Shown: positions 45,607 through 56,899, counted from the stretch's first letter. The stretch: DNA of 64,000 nt from Carettochelys insculpta (GCF_033958435.1 NC_134138.1:272157798-272221797), one strand, 5' to 3'. Translations and numbers: made by a program. Notes: generated by a model not told the origin, from the letters alone.

Positions 45607-46183
45607 TCTGCCTTGTGCGTTATCCTGGGAAGGAGCGAGGCTAAGGGAGTAAACCCTGACAGAAAATCCAGAGGGGAGTCCTAAGGCGGTTCTGTGCCAA
45701 CTTCTGGCATTGACCCAGCAACTGAGCTGGTACCAGACGTAGAGGTTATACTCTCCTTTGGACTATATCAGTAAAGCTGAGAGGGGGACACTGGTGTCTG
45801 GGCAGCCCAGGGTCCCAAAAAAATTGCCCAGGCTCGTGCCTGGAGAGGTACTCCAGCATTGCTTAACAGCGTTGAACCAACACAGGAGGTAACAGATACC
45901 GGTTATAAGCTCTTGCTCGACTGGCGTAGAGAACGAGTGCCAGGGGTTGCCTTCGACAGTGGGAGAGATCATCGCATCTCACTGGACAGTCACCACCTGC
46001 CTCAAGCTGGGCAGCCCCCAGCCAGTAGGGTACTGTCTCGCCGCAGTTCACCTGCCTCACTGGGTGCATGAGGCTTAAGGTTCCCAAAACTGACAAGTGA
46101 CTGAAATTTGAGCAGCAGGCAAACCAATAAGAAAATCAACAAGAAAAGGAAACCATCAAAGTTTTAAGCTTGCTTGCTGGAAT

Positions 46184-47515
46184 GTGTGGACAATGCTGAC
46201 TGGTTTGACTGGAGATCTTCAGGACATCAGTGACACCCAAAAGACCACTGTCATCAATGAGGAACTGAAGAGGCTCCACGTTGACATTGCTGCTCTGCAA
46301 GACACGCAACTCGCAGATTCAGGATCTCTAAAGGAAAAGGACTACACCTTTTTCTGGCATGGTAAAGCCCAAGATGAACCTAGAGAGCATGGTGTTGGCT
46401 TTGCCATCAGAAGTACCCTTCTACAAATGGTGGAATTAGTCATGGGCGGATCAGAAAGACTTCTTCAGGTCATACTTCAAACTTGCGCCGGTCCTGTCCA
46501 CCTGATCAGCGCTTACGACCCAACCCTGTACTCCACACCAGAAGTAAAAAAGAAGCTCTATGACGTGCTTACTGTTGCCATAGCACAAATACCTGCTCAT
46601 GAACAACTGTACATTTTGGGTGACTTCAATGCAAGAGTTGGAGCCAATCGTGACTCATGGCCTTCCTGCTTAGGCCACTTCGGTGTGGGAAAAATGAATG
46701 AAAATGGACAGCGTCTTCTCGAACTTTGCACTTGCCACAATCTGTGCATCACAAACACATTTTTCCAAACCAAGCCACGGCACAGAGTGCCATGGAGACA
46801 CCCACGCTTGAAACACTGGCATCAACTAGATGTGGTCATCACTAGATGTGATAACCTCAAAAATGTCCTTCTGACATTCAGCTATCATAGCGCCAACTGC
46901 GATCGGGATCATTAGCTAGTTTGCTCCAAACTCAAGGTGAGACCCAAGAAGCTGTACCACTCTAAACCAACGGGAAGGCCCTGCATTGATGCCAGAAAGA
47001 CAGCAAACACAGAGAGAGCCGAAAAGTTCAGAGTGACCCTCGAGGAGAATCTGCGCAGCAGCCCTGGGGGTGCCAATGTGACATCCAGATGGCAGCATCT
47101 GGGGGACACAATTTACAACACAGCCTTGTCGATTTTTGGAAGAAGAGCTAGAAACACAAATGACTGGTTCGAAGCTAACTCCGATGAGATGATTCCAGCC
47201 ATCAAAAAGAAGCACGCTGCACTCCTGGAGTACAAATGCTCACCAAGCCAGAGTACCCTGCAAGCACTCAGAGCAGCCAGAAAAACAGTACAGCAGACAG
47301 CCAGGCGCTGTGCCAACAACTACTGGCTCCAGCTACGCAGCAGCATCCATACCAGCGCTGTCTCTGGTAATCTCAGGGGAATGTACGAAGGCATCAAGAA
47401 GGCATTAGGACACACCCAGAACAAGATGACACCTCTGAAATCCAAATCTGGTGAAGTCATCACTGACAAAGCCAACCAGAGGGAGTGCTGGGTCAAGCAC
47501 TACTCCGAGCTGTAG
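46184..47515 (+). pseudogene. LINE ORF, endonuclease and linker part
   Basis: Apurinic-type endonuclease that nicks the target to prime reverse transcription. Translation upstream of the first Met continues as FKLACWNVWTML, the usual N-terminal 'WNV' strand, so the native start is earlier. Then IAALQDTQLA (the E of the consensus LQET is D), YILGDFNARVGANRDSW, PWRHPRLKHWHQLDVV and SYHSANCDRDH with the catalytic DH. A TAG at 46913-46915 directly follows it. The same frame continues from 46916 to a TAG at 47513-47515. The linker (KFRVTLEENL…QQTARRCANNYW) is intact. Confidence 0.88.
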
Positions 47516-47571
47516 TCACGCGAGAACATTGTGGTTGATACAGCCCTCGTTCCATCAAGCTCCTACCAGTA

Positions 47572-49311
47572 ATGGATGAACTGGATCAGGAACCAACTGT
47601 GGACGAACTGAAGAAAGCCATCGACAGCATTGTGGTAGGAAAGGCCCCAGGCCAGGATAGTATACCACCAGAGGTAATCAAGTGGGCCACGGACACCCTC
47701 CTGGAACCCCTACATGAGCTACTGTGCCTGTGCTGGAGAGAGGGAGAGGTTCCACAGGATATGCACAACACCAACATCGTAACCTTGTATAAGAACAAAG
47801 AAGACAGAAACGACTGCAACAATTACCGTGGAATCTCCCTCCTAAGCATCACTGGTAAACTGTTCACTTGCGTCATCCTTGGCAGACTACAGAAGATTGC
47901 TGAGAGGGTGTATCCCGAATCACAGTGCGGATTCCATGCAGAGAGATCTACCATTGACATGGTCTTCTCTCTGAGGCAGCTGCAGTAGAAATGCAGGGAG
48001 CAGAGGAAGCCACTCTATATTGCCTTCTTCAACCTGACCAAGGCCTTTGACTTGGTCAGCAGGGATGGACTGCTCAAACTGCTCCATAAGATAGGCTGTC
48101 CACCACGGTTACTGAGGATGATCCAGTCTTTCCATGAAGACATGAGAGGAACCATCCAATATGACACCACATAATCGGATGTTTTCAGCATCAGGAGCGG
48201 CATCAAACAAGGATGCATCCTTGCTCTGACATTGTTCGGGATCTTCTTCACGCTCCTCCTGAAGCACGCCTTTGGATCTTCAACAGAGGGCATCTTTTTG
48301 CACACAAGATCTGATGGGAAACTATTTAATCTTGCAAGGCTGAAAACTAAATCTAAGGTGCGGGAAGTCCTCATCAGAGATATGCTGTTCGCAGATGACG
48401 CTGCTGTCGTGTCACACAAAGACCAGCTTCAGAAACTGCTGGATCAGTTCTCCAAAGCATGCAAGGACTTCGGGCTTTCCATCAGTCTAAAGAAGACAAA
48501 CGTACTTGGTCAGGACGTTGCTGAACCTCCATCAATCAGCACTGACAAATATACTTTAGAGGTCGTCCACGAGTTCGTTTACCTCAGGTCCACCATCACT
48601 GACACCCTGTCATTGGAAACGGAGCTAAACAGGAGGATCGGAAAAGCAGCCACAACTCTGTCCAGACTCAGCAAGAGAGTATGGAATAACATCAAGTTGT
48701 ACACCGACACCAAAATGCAAGTCGACAGAGCCTGCATCCTCAGCACCCTCCTTTACGGCAGTGAGACTTGGACCCTGTACACCCACCAGGAAAAGAGGCT
48801 GAACGTCTTCCACTTGCGCTGCCTCAGGCGCATCCTTGGAGTATCGTGGAAGGACAGAGTGTCAAACACCGCCATCCTTGAGCAAGCTGGAATCCCAACC
48901 ATGCACACCCTCCTCAAGCGGCGGCGGCTCCGCTTGCTTGGCCACGTCCTCAGGATGAATAATGGAAGGATCCCAAAAGACATCCTGTATGGCGAGCTAG
49001 CCTCTGGCAAAAGACCTGCTGGACGCCCCCAGTTGCGCTACAAAGATGTTTGCAAGAGGGACCTCAGGGAGGTAGACATCGAGCCGGACAGCTGGGAGGA
49101 GCTGGCAGACGATCACAGCAGATGGAGGCAGGAACTACACAAGGGCCTTCAGAACGATGAGATGAGGATCAGACAGCTAGCAGAGGAGAAGCGAGTCCAC
49201 AGAAAACACAGTAAGGACCTACCAGACACCCATTACACATGCAACAAATGCAGCAAGGACTGTCACTCTCGTGTGGGCCTTCACAGTCACAGTCAATGCT
49301 GCAAATGTTGA
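47572..49311 (+). pseudogene. LINE ORF, reverse transcriptase and C-terminal Cys/His domain
   Basis: One frame downstream of a shift between 47516 and 47571. Blocks: GKAPGQDSIPPEVIKW, NCNNYRGISLLSITGKLF, SQCGFHAERSTIDMVF, a TAG at 47986-47988, IAFFNLTKAFDLVSRDGL, a TAA at 48172-48174, GIKQGCILALTLFGIFF, and LFADDAAVVSH (catalytic FADD at 48388-48399, both aspartates intact). From 48232 there are 359 clean codons, with LLYGSETWTLYTHQ, LLGHVLRMNNGRIPKDILYG and a terminal CNKC…SRVGLHSHSQCC cluster resembling a nucleic-acid-binding zinc finger. Total damage in the element: four stops and one frameshift, so it is fairly young but dead. Confidence 0.9.
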
Positions 49312-49376
49312 TTCCAAATGGAACTATGAAGGGCGCGATCCATAGTCTACGTAGACTGAAGGATGCCTACTACTAG

Positions 49377-50490
49377 ATTTGTGAAGAACAAATTATGTCA
49401 AACCAACAAGACAGCTTTCTTTGACAGGGTAACAAGCCTTGTGGACACGGGGGAAAGTTGTAGATGTATAATATTTTGACTTTTCATGCAGTCTTGTGTG
49501 ACCTTCTCATAAACAAACCAGGGAAATACAACCTGGATGAAGCTATTGTAAGGTAGGGGTAAAACAGTTTGGAAAACCATTTCCAGAGAGTAGCTTTGGT
49601 TCATAGTCAAACTGGAAGGGCACATCAAGTGGGGTCCCATAGGGATCAGTTCTGGTATCAGTTCCATTCAATACCTTCATCAATGATTTAGATAATGACC
49701 AACACTTGTAGAGTTCATATATGACATCAAGCTGGGAAGGGTTGCAAGTGCTTTGAAGGATAGGTTTAAAGTTCAAAATAATTTCTACCAACTGGAGAAA
49801 TGATCTGAAGTAAATAGGAGGAAATTCAATCAGGACAAAAGTAAAGTACTGTACTTAGGAAGGAACAATCAGTTGCACACATACAAAATGGAGAAATGTC
49901 TGCATGGGAATGAGTACTGCAGAGAGGGGAGTCATAATGGGTCACAAGTTAAATATGAGTCAATAGTGCATAACTGTTGGAACACAAAAGCAGACATCAT
50001 TCAGGAATGCATTATCAGGAGCATTGTATTCAAGAGAGAAAAAGTAATTATTTTGCTCTACTCCAGGCTGATTGGGCCTAAACTGCATTATTGTATTCAG
50101 TTCTGGGTGGCACCATTGGAAAAAGTCCAGAGAAAATCAACAAAAATGATTAAAGATCTAGAAAACATGACCTGTGAGGGAAAATTGAAAAAAATGGTTT
50201 TGCTTAGCCTGGGGAAGAGAAGAGTAAAAAGGAATGTGATAACAGTTTTCAAGCACACAAAAGGATGTTACCAGGAGGAAGGATACAAATTGTTTTTGTT
50301 TCCCTCTGATTAGCCATGAAGCAATGCTCTTAAACTGCACAAAGAAGGTTTAGGTTGGCCATTAGAAAACACCTCCAGGCAGGGTGGGTGAGCACTGGAA
50401 TAAATTTCCCAAGAAAGCCATGGAATCACCATCCCTGGAGATTTTTAAGGGCAGGTTAGGAAAACAATTCTAAGGGATGGTCTAGAAAGT
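49377..50490 (+). pseudogene. CR1 RT C-terminal half, decayed
   Basis: GAACAAATTATGTCAAACCAA, GTGGGGTCCCATAGGGATC and a TACTTAGGAAGG block follow CR1 order. 49873-50313 encodes GPKLHYCIQFWVAP and KVQRKSTKMIKDLENMTCEGKL. Many small frame changes. Continues after the hAT-like insertion into the 3' end. Confidence 0.75.
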
Positions 50491-50528
50491 ACTTAATCCT
50501 GTCTTGAATGCAGGCAACTGAACAAAAT

Positions 50529-50909
50529 CATCGGTTCCCAAACTATGTTCCTGCGGAACACTGGTGTTCCATGATCTATGGCAAAGTGTTCTGTCACTGA
50601 AACTGAGTAATGGTGATCTCTTCCCCATTCTCAGGGAAAAAAAAAATAGATCTGAAATTTATTAAGTAAGTATTCTGATTTTATTTATGTTGTATCCATC
50701 GTCCCTGCTATATTTGTTTTGTTAATGTCTGGTTTCATTACTTCTTGAGTTGCATTTACAATACAATAATTTAATTAATATTATGATGAAATATTTTCTG
50801 TGAGCAATGTTCCTCATCGTTAGTATAATGATGTAAAAAAGAAAGTGTTCTGCAGAAAGCGCCTGGATGTCCAAGTGTTTCACGACTGGAAAAAGTTTGG
50901 GAACCACTG
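50529..50909. mobile_element. hAT-like element in CR1 3' end
   Basis: Left end CATCGGTTCCCAAACTATG; right end is the reverse complement of CAGTGGTTCCCAAACTTTTTC. Flanks AACAAAAT (50521-50528) and GATTAAAT (50910-50917) agree at 5 of 8 positions, a decayed 8-bp duplication. CGGAACACTGGTGTTCC (about 50555) is a characteristic palindrome of this hAT group. Confidence 0.75.
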
Positions 50910-51185
50910 GATTAAATAACCTCTCAAGATTGCTTCAGGTTCTTTAATTCTATGGTTCCATCATTCTAATCTACCTCTGCGGATACACTGGTGGTGGTAG
51001 CAGCTCTCAGTAACGTGATGAGTCACTTGAGCAGTCATTGATCTGCAGGAGGCTGGGTGCTGAACCTACCACACTTCCCCCTCCTGCTCTGGAGGAGGAA
51101 AAACCAACCAGAGGGAAAGGTTCTATGCTAGCTGGGAAAAAATGGCTGGTGAGGCACAGGTCACAGAGGCCCTCAGATGTCTTAA

Positions 51186-51498
51186 ACTATATCCCCACTA
51201 GCACTTACTGTGGTCTAACTTGTGTCGATCAGGGGTGTGGAAAAGACACCCCTTGCCTCCAAGTGACATAAGTCACACTGGCCAAAGTGCCAATGTAGAA
51301 AGGACTACATTGGCAGAATATCTTCTCTTGCTGATGTAGAACATAGCTACTGCTGCTCATAGGGCTGGAATAGGGAAAAAAAAAAAAAAAGATCTGTCCT
51401 ATCTGCATAGAGCAGTTGTATTATAGATCGTATAGCGGTGCAGCTGCTTTACTGTAGCTCTACTGTTATAAATTCTCTTATATAGCCCTAGCCCTAAA
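51186..51498. mobile_element. Degenerate inverted-repeat element
   Basis: TATATCCCCACTAGCACTTAC at the left and GGTGCAGCTGCTTTACTGTA near the right, with AGGGGTGTGGAAAAGACACCCC as an inner hairpin. A 15-A run interrupts it at 51376-51390. Confidence 0.5.
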
Positions 51499-52304
51499 AG
51501 AGATCACATCCCAACAGAGATTGTCCTGTGGAAGAATTCTTATTTCTGACAACACACACCATCAGCTATTACAGTAAGTGTGTGTGGGGTGGGGATGGAC
51601 GATATCACAGGGCATCACATACCTATTTTAAAATAAGTTTGAACTGGACTGAAACTGTAGCTCCAAAATATGAACACATCACTCCCTCGCAAAAACAAAA
51701 GAGTTTGTGTCACACTTGAAGCACTGCAGAGAACTTTCCCTCCTATCCATAATCATGTAATGTCCCTTTAATAACATGTTCATTTTTTTTACTAGGGAAA
51801 TCGTTGTTGGTGAAGTATGTGTGTATTTTCAGCTTCTGATTAGTCAGTTTAGCAGGTGGAAACAATGAAGAGTAAGCAGACAGTTCTTCCCAGGCCTTGA
51901 GCAAATGCTTCAGGGGAACCTTTGAGACACAGGGATTTACTCATTATGGTTTGCTGTCATTAATGTCAATTCTATTCTTTCTTGAGCCGATAACTTTTTT
52001 TTTCTGATTTCCCCCAAACCCACAAAAAACAAACAAAAAAAAAGACCCTTTTTAAATGAAAACTCTTGTGGAAAAATTTTGCTTGAAATTCTCCTTTGAG
52101 AAAACAAAAATAGCCTCCATTGCTTCTGGAAAAGTAAAAATGTTTTAACTAAAAGCTCTTGACCGTTTTTGGCCTTAGAAAAAAACAAAAAGGCACAGCC
52201 CCCAATAATAGCCCACAACACCCTGGAAAAAGTCCCTTATAATAAATTTTACCCATCCATTTTTTTCTTGGAAAATACTTAACTCTTTCTAAACAACTTT
52301 AAGG
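51499..52304. other. No recognisable feature
   Basis: No supported gene or repeat. Confidence 0.4.
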
Positions 52305-52440
52305 ACCCATATTTTCAAAACTATTTAGACACTTCAGAACCCACAGGAGCCCAGCAGAAACACATCTAGGGGTGTAAATGTTTGAAATCCATGGGAGTTA
52401 GGCACCAATTCACATGTGGAGGTGCTTAAATATCCATGAA
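52305..52440. repeat. Palindromic interspersed repeat
   Basis: CCCATATTTTCAAAACTATTTAG at the left mirrors GCTTAAATATCCATGAAAAACTG at the right, with GGAGTTAGGCACC between. Compare 15700-15850. Confidence 0.45.
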
Positions 52441-52457
52441 AAACTGACCCTGTATAT

Positions 52458-53396
52458 CGTGGATTCCCAAACTGGGGGGCGTGAAGAAATTCTGGGGGGG
52501 GGGTGCAAGGTGACCCAGCCCCACCCCAGCATCATTCCCCCGACCCAAAGAAAGATCCAACCTTTGCTTCTGGCTCTCAGCCCCTGCCATTTTACATGGG
52601 TGACCTGAAGCAGCTGCTATAAAAAACAGGCAGCCAGCAAAGATGCACTTGGAGCTGGCTGCCTTCTGCAAATGAGAGTGAGTGTGGGTTGCAGGAGAGG
52701 ACAAGGAGGATGGGGTTAGACTGGGGGCTGGTGGTGCCAGACTTTGTGGGACGGAAGAGAAGGGGCTTGGGTGGGCGGCTCGCAGGGCTTGTGGGGCTTG
52801 GGCGCCGGCCAGCTTGTGGGACTCATGGGGCTCAGGCGGCTGGCCCTAGCAGAGCAGGGCTTGAGGGGCTGGCCCCAACAGTGTGGGGCTCAGGTGGCTC
52901 AGGATGTCAGGTGGGTGGCTGGCCCTGGCAGTGTGGGGCTTGGGCAGGCGGCTTGGGGGGCTGGCGGCTGGTGAGCAGGCAACTGGTCCTGGAAGCGCAG
53001 GGCTCAGGCGGCAAGTGGGCAGGTGGACAGCTGGCCCTAGCAGTTGGCAGGCGAGCTGGTGGCTGGCCTGGTGGCATGGGACTCGGGCAGGCGGCTCTGA
53101 CAGCACTGGTCTCAGACAGGTGGGTGGGTGGCTGGCATGGGCAGCTCTGGAGGCTGGCATAGGGCTCAGGCAGGTGGCCAGCTAGGGCTGCACCAGGCAA
53201 CCATATGGGCCCAAGAAAAATTATTTGTGCTTATTTTTAATTTTAAATGGCATTTTTTATATCAAGCTTTTGTGTTTATTTCAAATTACAAATTGAATTT
53301 TTTGTTGAAGGGGTGTTGGATGATGGTAAAAAAGAGGTGGGAGAGTTTCTCAAAAATCAAAAGGGGTGCATGATGCTGAAAAGTTTGGGAACAACG
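52458..53396. mobile_element. hAT-like element with minisatellite core
   Basis: Ends CGTGGATTCCCAAACTG and the reverse complement of CGTTGTTCCCAAACTTTTC. Flanks CTGTATAT (52450-52457) and CTATATGT (53397-53404) agree at 6 of 8 positions. Interior 52740-53190 is a GC-rich tandem array. No transposase. Confidence 0.75.
52740..53190 (+). repeat. GC-rich degenerate minisatellite
   Basis: Recurring GTGGGGCTCAGGCGGCTGGCC-like units with variable spacing of tens of bases. Open in several frames on both strands, a result of composition, not coding. Confidence 0.75.
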
Positions 53397-53404
53397 CTAT
53401 ATGT

Positions 53405-54420
53405 TTTTGTTTGCTTTGCTAACCAATTGGAGGTAATAGTGTGGTTAAATTATTATTGATTACACTTATTGGCCAATTTTCACAGTAGAATATACTTGTG
53501 GGTCTATTTCTGCAAACTCTTAAGCATGTGACTATCTTTGTTTCTGTGAATGGTCCCATTGATATAAGTGAAAGGATTATAGTAGCCAGATAAAGCCCCT
53601 TCGTAAGGGATTGCAGGTGGGAGACCCAGCTGAATGCCTGCAGTAGTCATTGTGGTCAGTGGTTTGTTCCTCTTGCCAAATAACGCTGACTGTGCCATAG
53701 TCTGGCTGCTGAATTTATGCCCCATCTTTCATGCTGCATAGAGCCAATTAATTAGAATCTGTCCCTTACTTCACCCCATCTCTATTTTTCATTCTTTTGC
53801 TCCTCTTAGAAGTGTAGCTACCTAACTGCTGTCATCCTTGCCAAATATTTAAGAGGACACATTAGTTCTGGTCCCTGAAGCTGTCCCTTATATTTGCTGA
53901 TAAGGGTAATGACATTGCCATAGCAGTAGATCTATTTTCCTACTGATATGATTGCTGCTCCCTAAAGAAACTGACACAAGAGTATTAATATTTTTTCCTA
54001 AATGATTGAACAGCCATGATGATGCAATGTAACCCTAGCTGGTCTTTTTGAGGACAGTTTTACCAGGAGCTGGATCAGAGAGCTGTTTGCAGTAGGTTAC
54101 TCGAATGCATAGGAAAACCCTTTGTTAGTGGAGCAACTTTGAGGTGTACAACAGGAAGAGTTCTGTGGACCCTGATCCTGCAACTTAGTGAATGCTCCCA
54201 AATCCTGTAGACATTTTTGTGTTCATGTGCATAAACTTAAGCATATGTTATGTAATTATTTCCATGATCTAGGCCTAACAACTTTGTTAAGAAAAAATGT
54301 CTTCTCTGAGAACAAAGCTCAAGACCACTGAATTATAAGACAGACCTGTAGTCTATTATGGTAAGGAAGCTCTTAGAAGGTTGAGAAGTACACCATGCTA
54401 GCAGACACCTTGATGATCTA
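53405..54420. other. No recognisable feature
   Basis: No supported gene or repeat. Confidence 0.4.
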
Positions 54421-54423
54421 TGA

Positions 54424-54620
54424 CTAACTACAAGGTCCAGATTCACACCCTGATCATGGGAGCCCTACGCACATGGGACACCCACAGTGAGCTGGTGTTG
54501 CAAGTGTGCATCATTGGTGGGTGCTACGCCCAGCTCATGAGGCAACTGAGGGATTCAATGCCATCTGGTGATCCAGAAATATCTACATGAGGTGCATCCT
54601 GGGCCACCATCAGTACGAGG
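54424..54620 (+). pseudogene. Possible retroelement-protein scrap
   Basis: Reading from 54431 gives KVQIHTLIMGALRTWD, then a CYAQLMRQLRDSMPSG block, and stops. This recalls a C-terminal block (LIVGALG.WD…YA.LM..L) of some vertebrate retrotransposon proteins. Recognition is from memory and the match is short. No other domain lies nearby. Confidence 0.35.
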
Positions 54621-55340
54621 ACAAGTGAACGAGACTGACAATGAGGGACAACATCAAATAAAAGACCCATTTTCTTTGCTAATGATCTCTTTGTTTTATA
54701 AACAACCCACCAGACATGGACAGACCATGAAATGCACTCCACCCATATGACTATGTGCTTTACCGTTACTGACTGTAACTCTATCAGCATTATGGGTGGT
54801 GTTTCCCAGAACACTTATTCACTACTGGTTCAGATACCTTAATCTGGATAATGCTGGTTACGTACATTATGTAGCTTGTGAACTGTGTAAAGTAATACTT
54901 GCAATCTCTCACAACCCTAACTTGACCCCAGATGTACAGTGCATTCCTTTTTAATTTGTACTGTGGGAACTTTATTTGAAACATTAGCTTTAATACATTT
55001 TTTCAATCTGTTAAGAAAGTTCTAAAATTACCTTTAGCTGAGGTCTCCTAGGAAGCCAGAGGTGACATGAACTAGATTTGTATACCCAGAGGCCAGCTGT
55101 TCCCACTGAAAAGCACTCTGCTCTGGAATTCTTTCTTCCTTTTATCCAACAGGACATGAGCCTGTTGGCCTTCAGGACTCACTAAAATAGTAAGCTCTGT
55201 CTGTTTTAAGGGATACCTTTGCTGATGAAGTGGAAGGGACAGGTGAAGTGGCAGGAGTTTGTGAATACAGGTCTGATTTTCTGCTCCTTTACCTGGGGGT
55301 AAAATGTGTGCGACTTCATTACTGAAGCTGTCTTCTGACA
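54621..55340. other. No recognisable feature
   Basis: No supported gene or repeat. Confidence 0.4.
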
Positions 55341-55348
55341 GTTTACAC

Positions 55349-55678
55349 CAGGGGTCACTAACTTTTCAGAGGTAGAGTGCCAAAATTTGACCTTTTGACC
55401 TCTACCTAAGGTCCAGGGCCAGTGATACTTTTTAAAGTTACTAATAGTGCTACTTACAACAGCTTCATTAAAAAAATAAATAAAGATGCAGAGCCTTACC
55501 CTTTAGTTGGTGGTTGTTAGCATTAGCTGGTCTTTTGTTAATCCACAGGTGGAAGGGCTTTGAGCAAGCTCCCAGATGCATGTGGGAGGAGGGATGGGTC
55601 TGAGCTCCTGCCTCATGTGCTGATGATAATTGGCTCACATACCACTCTTGGCACCACCAAGCGGGTTGCTGACCCCTG
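55349..55678. mobile_element. hAT-like non-autonomous element
   Basis: Starts CAGGGGTCACTAACTTTTCAG and ends with the reverse complement of CAGGGGTCAGCAACCCGC. TACAC occurs in both 8-bp flanks but out of register, so the duplication is not proven. GCCAGTGATACTTTTTAAAG and ATGCAGAGCC are internal words of this hAT family as I remember it. Confidence 0.72.
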
Positions 55679-55686
55679 GCTACACC

Positions 55687-56559
55687 ATACAAGTGAATAG
55701 TCATGGGAATGACTGTCACACTTTTTACAGGTTCTGCTCCTGGTTTGTCTTATATAGTTGTTAAATTGGAAGCAGGGGTAAAGTAAACTTGCAACAAGAG
55801 GGGACTCTGAGATAAATAGGGAAAGTGGCAAATGCTGGGTAGTGGGAGAGAGACTGACTGTGCAGGGGAGGAGGCAAACAGGGCAGACTAAAACCATACA
55901 GATTTCAGACTGGGGAGGGGGAGTCTCATGACCACACGGGTGTCCCTGGGGCTTTGAAGTTCTGGGGTGGTAGAAAGGACATCCCATCTGGACCATCCTG
56001 CATTAATGCTGCGGATGCCCCTAGCTCCTAAAGGGGCCAGGTGGCTGTTGCTCATGCCCTGGAGATCCTCTCTCTGCTGTGTTGAGATGGGGCCCACACG
56101 GGGGCATTAGTCGCTGGGCATTCCTTGGTTCTTCATGGCTCCTAAGGGGGTGAATTGCTGGCTCTCCCAACCTGAGGTGCTGCTTTAGCAGAGCCAGCAT
56201 GGCTGGGGTGCAGGGAGGGAGCTTGGGGGCTGTTGCCAGCCAGGTCCCTATTTGCTTCACAGCTGGAAACACACTACCACCCAGGCTGGCCGCCAGCTGC
56301 TTCCGACTTGCTGGGTCTGGAAAAGGCTTACTCACCTGAGCCCCCGTGGGTGAGATGGGTCCTCATGAGAAGTCCTGGCTGTAGTGGGTCCTACCTGCTT
56401 TCATCTAGGGATGGGCCCCATGGCTCTGACTGAACACCCCCCAGGAACCTCTCCAGAGGCTTCCACAATTTCCTGCCTCTCTCCCTTTTCTCGGACCTGA
56501 ACCTAGGAGTCTGGGATGACGCCTGCTGTGCTCAGATACCCACCTCCCCATAGTGGGCT
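55687..56559. other. Sequence upstream of the CpG island
   Basis: Moderately GC-rich, without a repeat I recognise. Frames of about 100-127 codons on both strands lack domains. May contain upstream regulatory DNA of the gene starting near 57 kb. Confidence 0.4.
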
Positions 56560-56763
56560 GTAAGGGCTCCTGGACCAGAGATCTGCCGGAGATCCACACG
56601 CGTCGTGGAAGGGGCTTGGCGAGGCGCAGCTCCCCGGGGGAAAACCCCAGCCGAGCCCCCCCGCATTTACTTCGAAACTCCTCTGCCGCGCTTGGCCCCG
56701 CGGGGCAGCAGCACGGGGGCCCAGGGGAGACGGGCTGGATTTAAGGAACCTGATTTGAATAAA

Positions 56764-56771
56764 CCCCGCCC
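56764..56771 (-). promoter_or_regulatory. GC box
   Basis: CCCCGCCC, an Sp1/KLF-type site in reverse orientation, followed by ACCCCCC. Confidence 0.5.
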
Positions 56772-56805
56772 ACCCCCCTGTCTCATTCGCCCCCCTGCCT
56801 CTTCC

Positions 56806-56813
56806 ATGCTAAT
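56806..56813. promoter_or_regulatory. Octamer-like POU site
   Basis: ATGCTAAT (reverse ATTAGCAT), one base from the ATGCAAAT octamer; 20 bp left of the GC box/CCAAT pair. Single match, so tentative. Confidence 0.35.
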
Positions 56814-56825
56814 GAGGCTGGCCGA

Positions 56826-56839
56826 GGGGCGGGGATTGG
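56826..56839. promoter_or_regulatory. GC box abutting inverted CCAAT box
   Basis: GGGGCGGGGATTGG: an Sp1 site directly joined to ATTGG, the reverse CCAAT box bound by NF-Y. The pair is a common core-proximal arrangement, placing transcription start roughly 50-120 bp downstream. Confidence 0.6.
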
Positions 56840-56899
56840 CTCCCCGCTTGCTGTCAGACACTCGCGCGGAGCCGGGGCTGGGGGCAAGGGCGGGTGTTT

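Larger units (their letters stand above)
45607..49376 (+). mobile_element. Nearly full-length LINE (3770 bp) with 9-bp target duplication
   Basis: Flanked by ATTTGTCAA (45598-45606) and ATTTGTGAA (49377-49385), 8 of 9 identical. The flanks join into the CR1 word ATTTGTCAAGAACAAAT, which proves insertion into CR1. Layout: about 540-580 bp 5' region, one long coding region with endonuclease, RT and a C-terminal Cys/His cluster (about 46150-49311), and a 65-bp 3' region. The 3' region has a small hairpin (AGTCTACGTAGACT, 49347-49360) and a CTACTACTA tail instead of poly(A). Clade not resolved; the tail recalls RTE-like elements. Confidence 0.88.
43780..50970 (+). mobile_element. Old CR1 LINE split by three later insertions
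   Basis: CR1 coding order is preserved along the plus strand: endonuclease (43850-44240), linker and N-terminal RT (44702-45606), RT middle and C terminus (49377-50490), 3' end (50910-50970). The last part has TTCTTTAATTCTATGGTTCC, the decayed ATTCTATG-type tail. The insertions are 44267-44701 (foldback element), 45607-49376 (another LINE) and 50529-50909 (hAT-like). With them removed about 2.6 kb of CR1 remain. Confidence 0.82.

Noticed and set aside
52689..53200. Gly/Trp-rich 157-codon frame and minus-strand Pro-rich frames
   Set aside because: Translations of a degenerate minisatellite in an hAT-like element.
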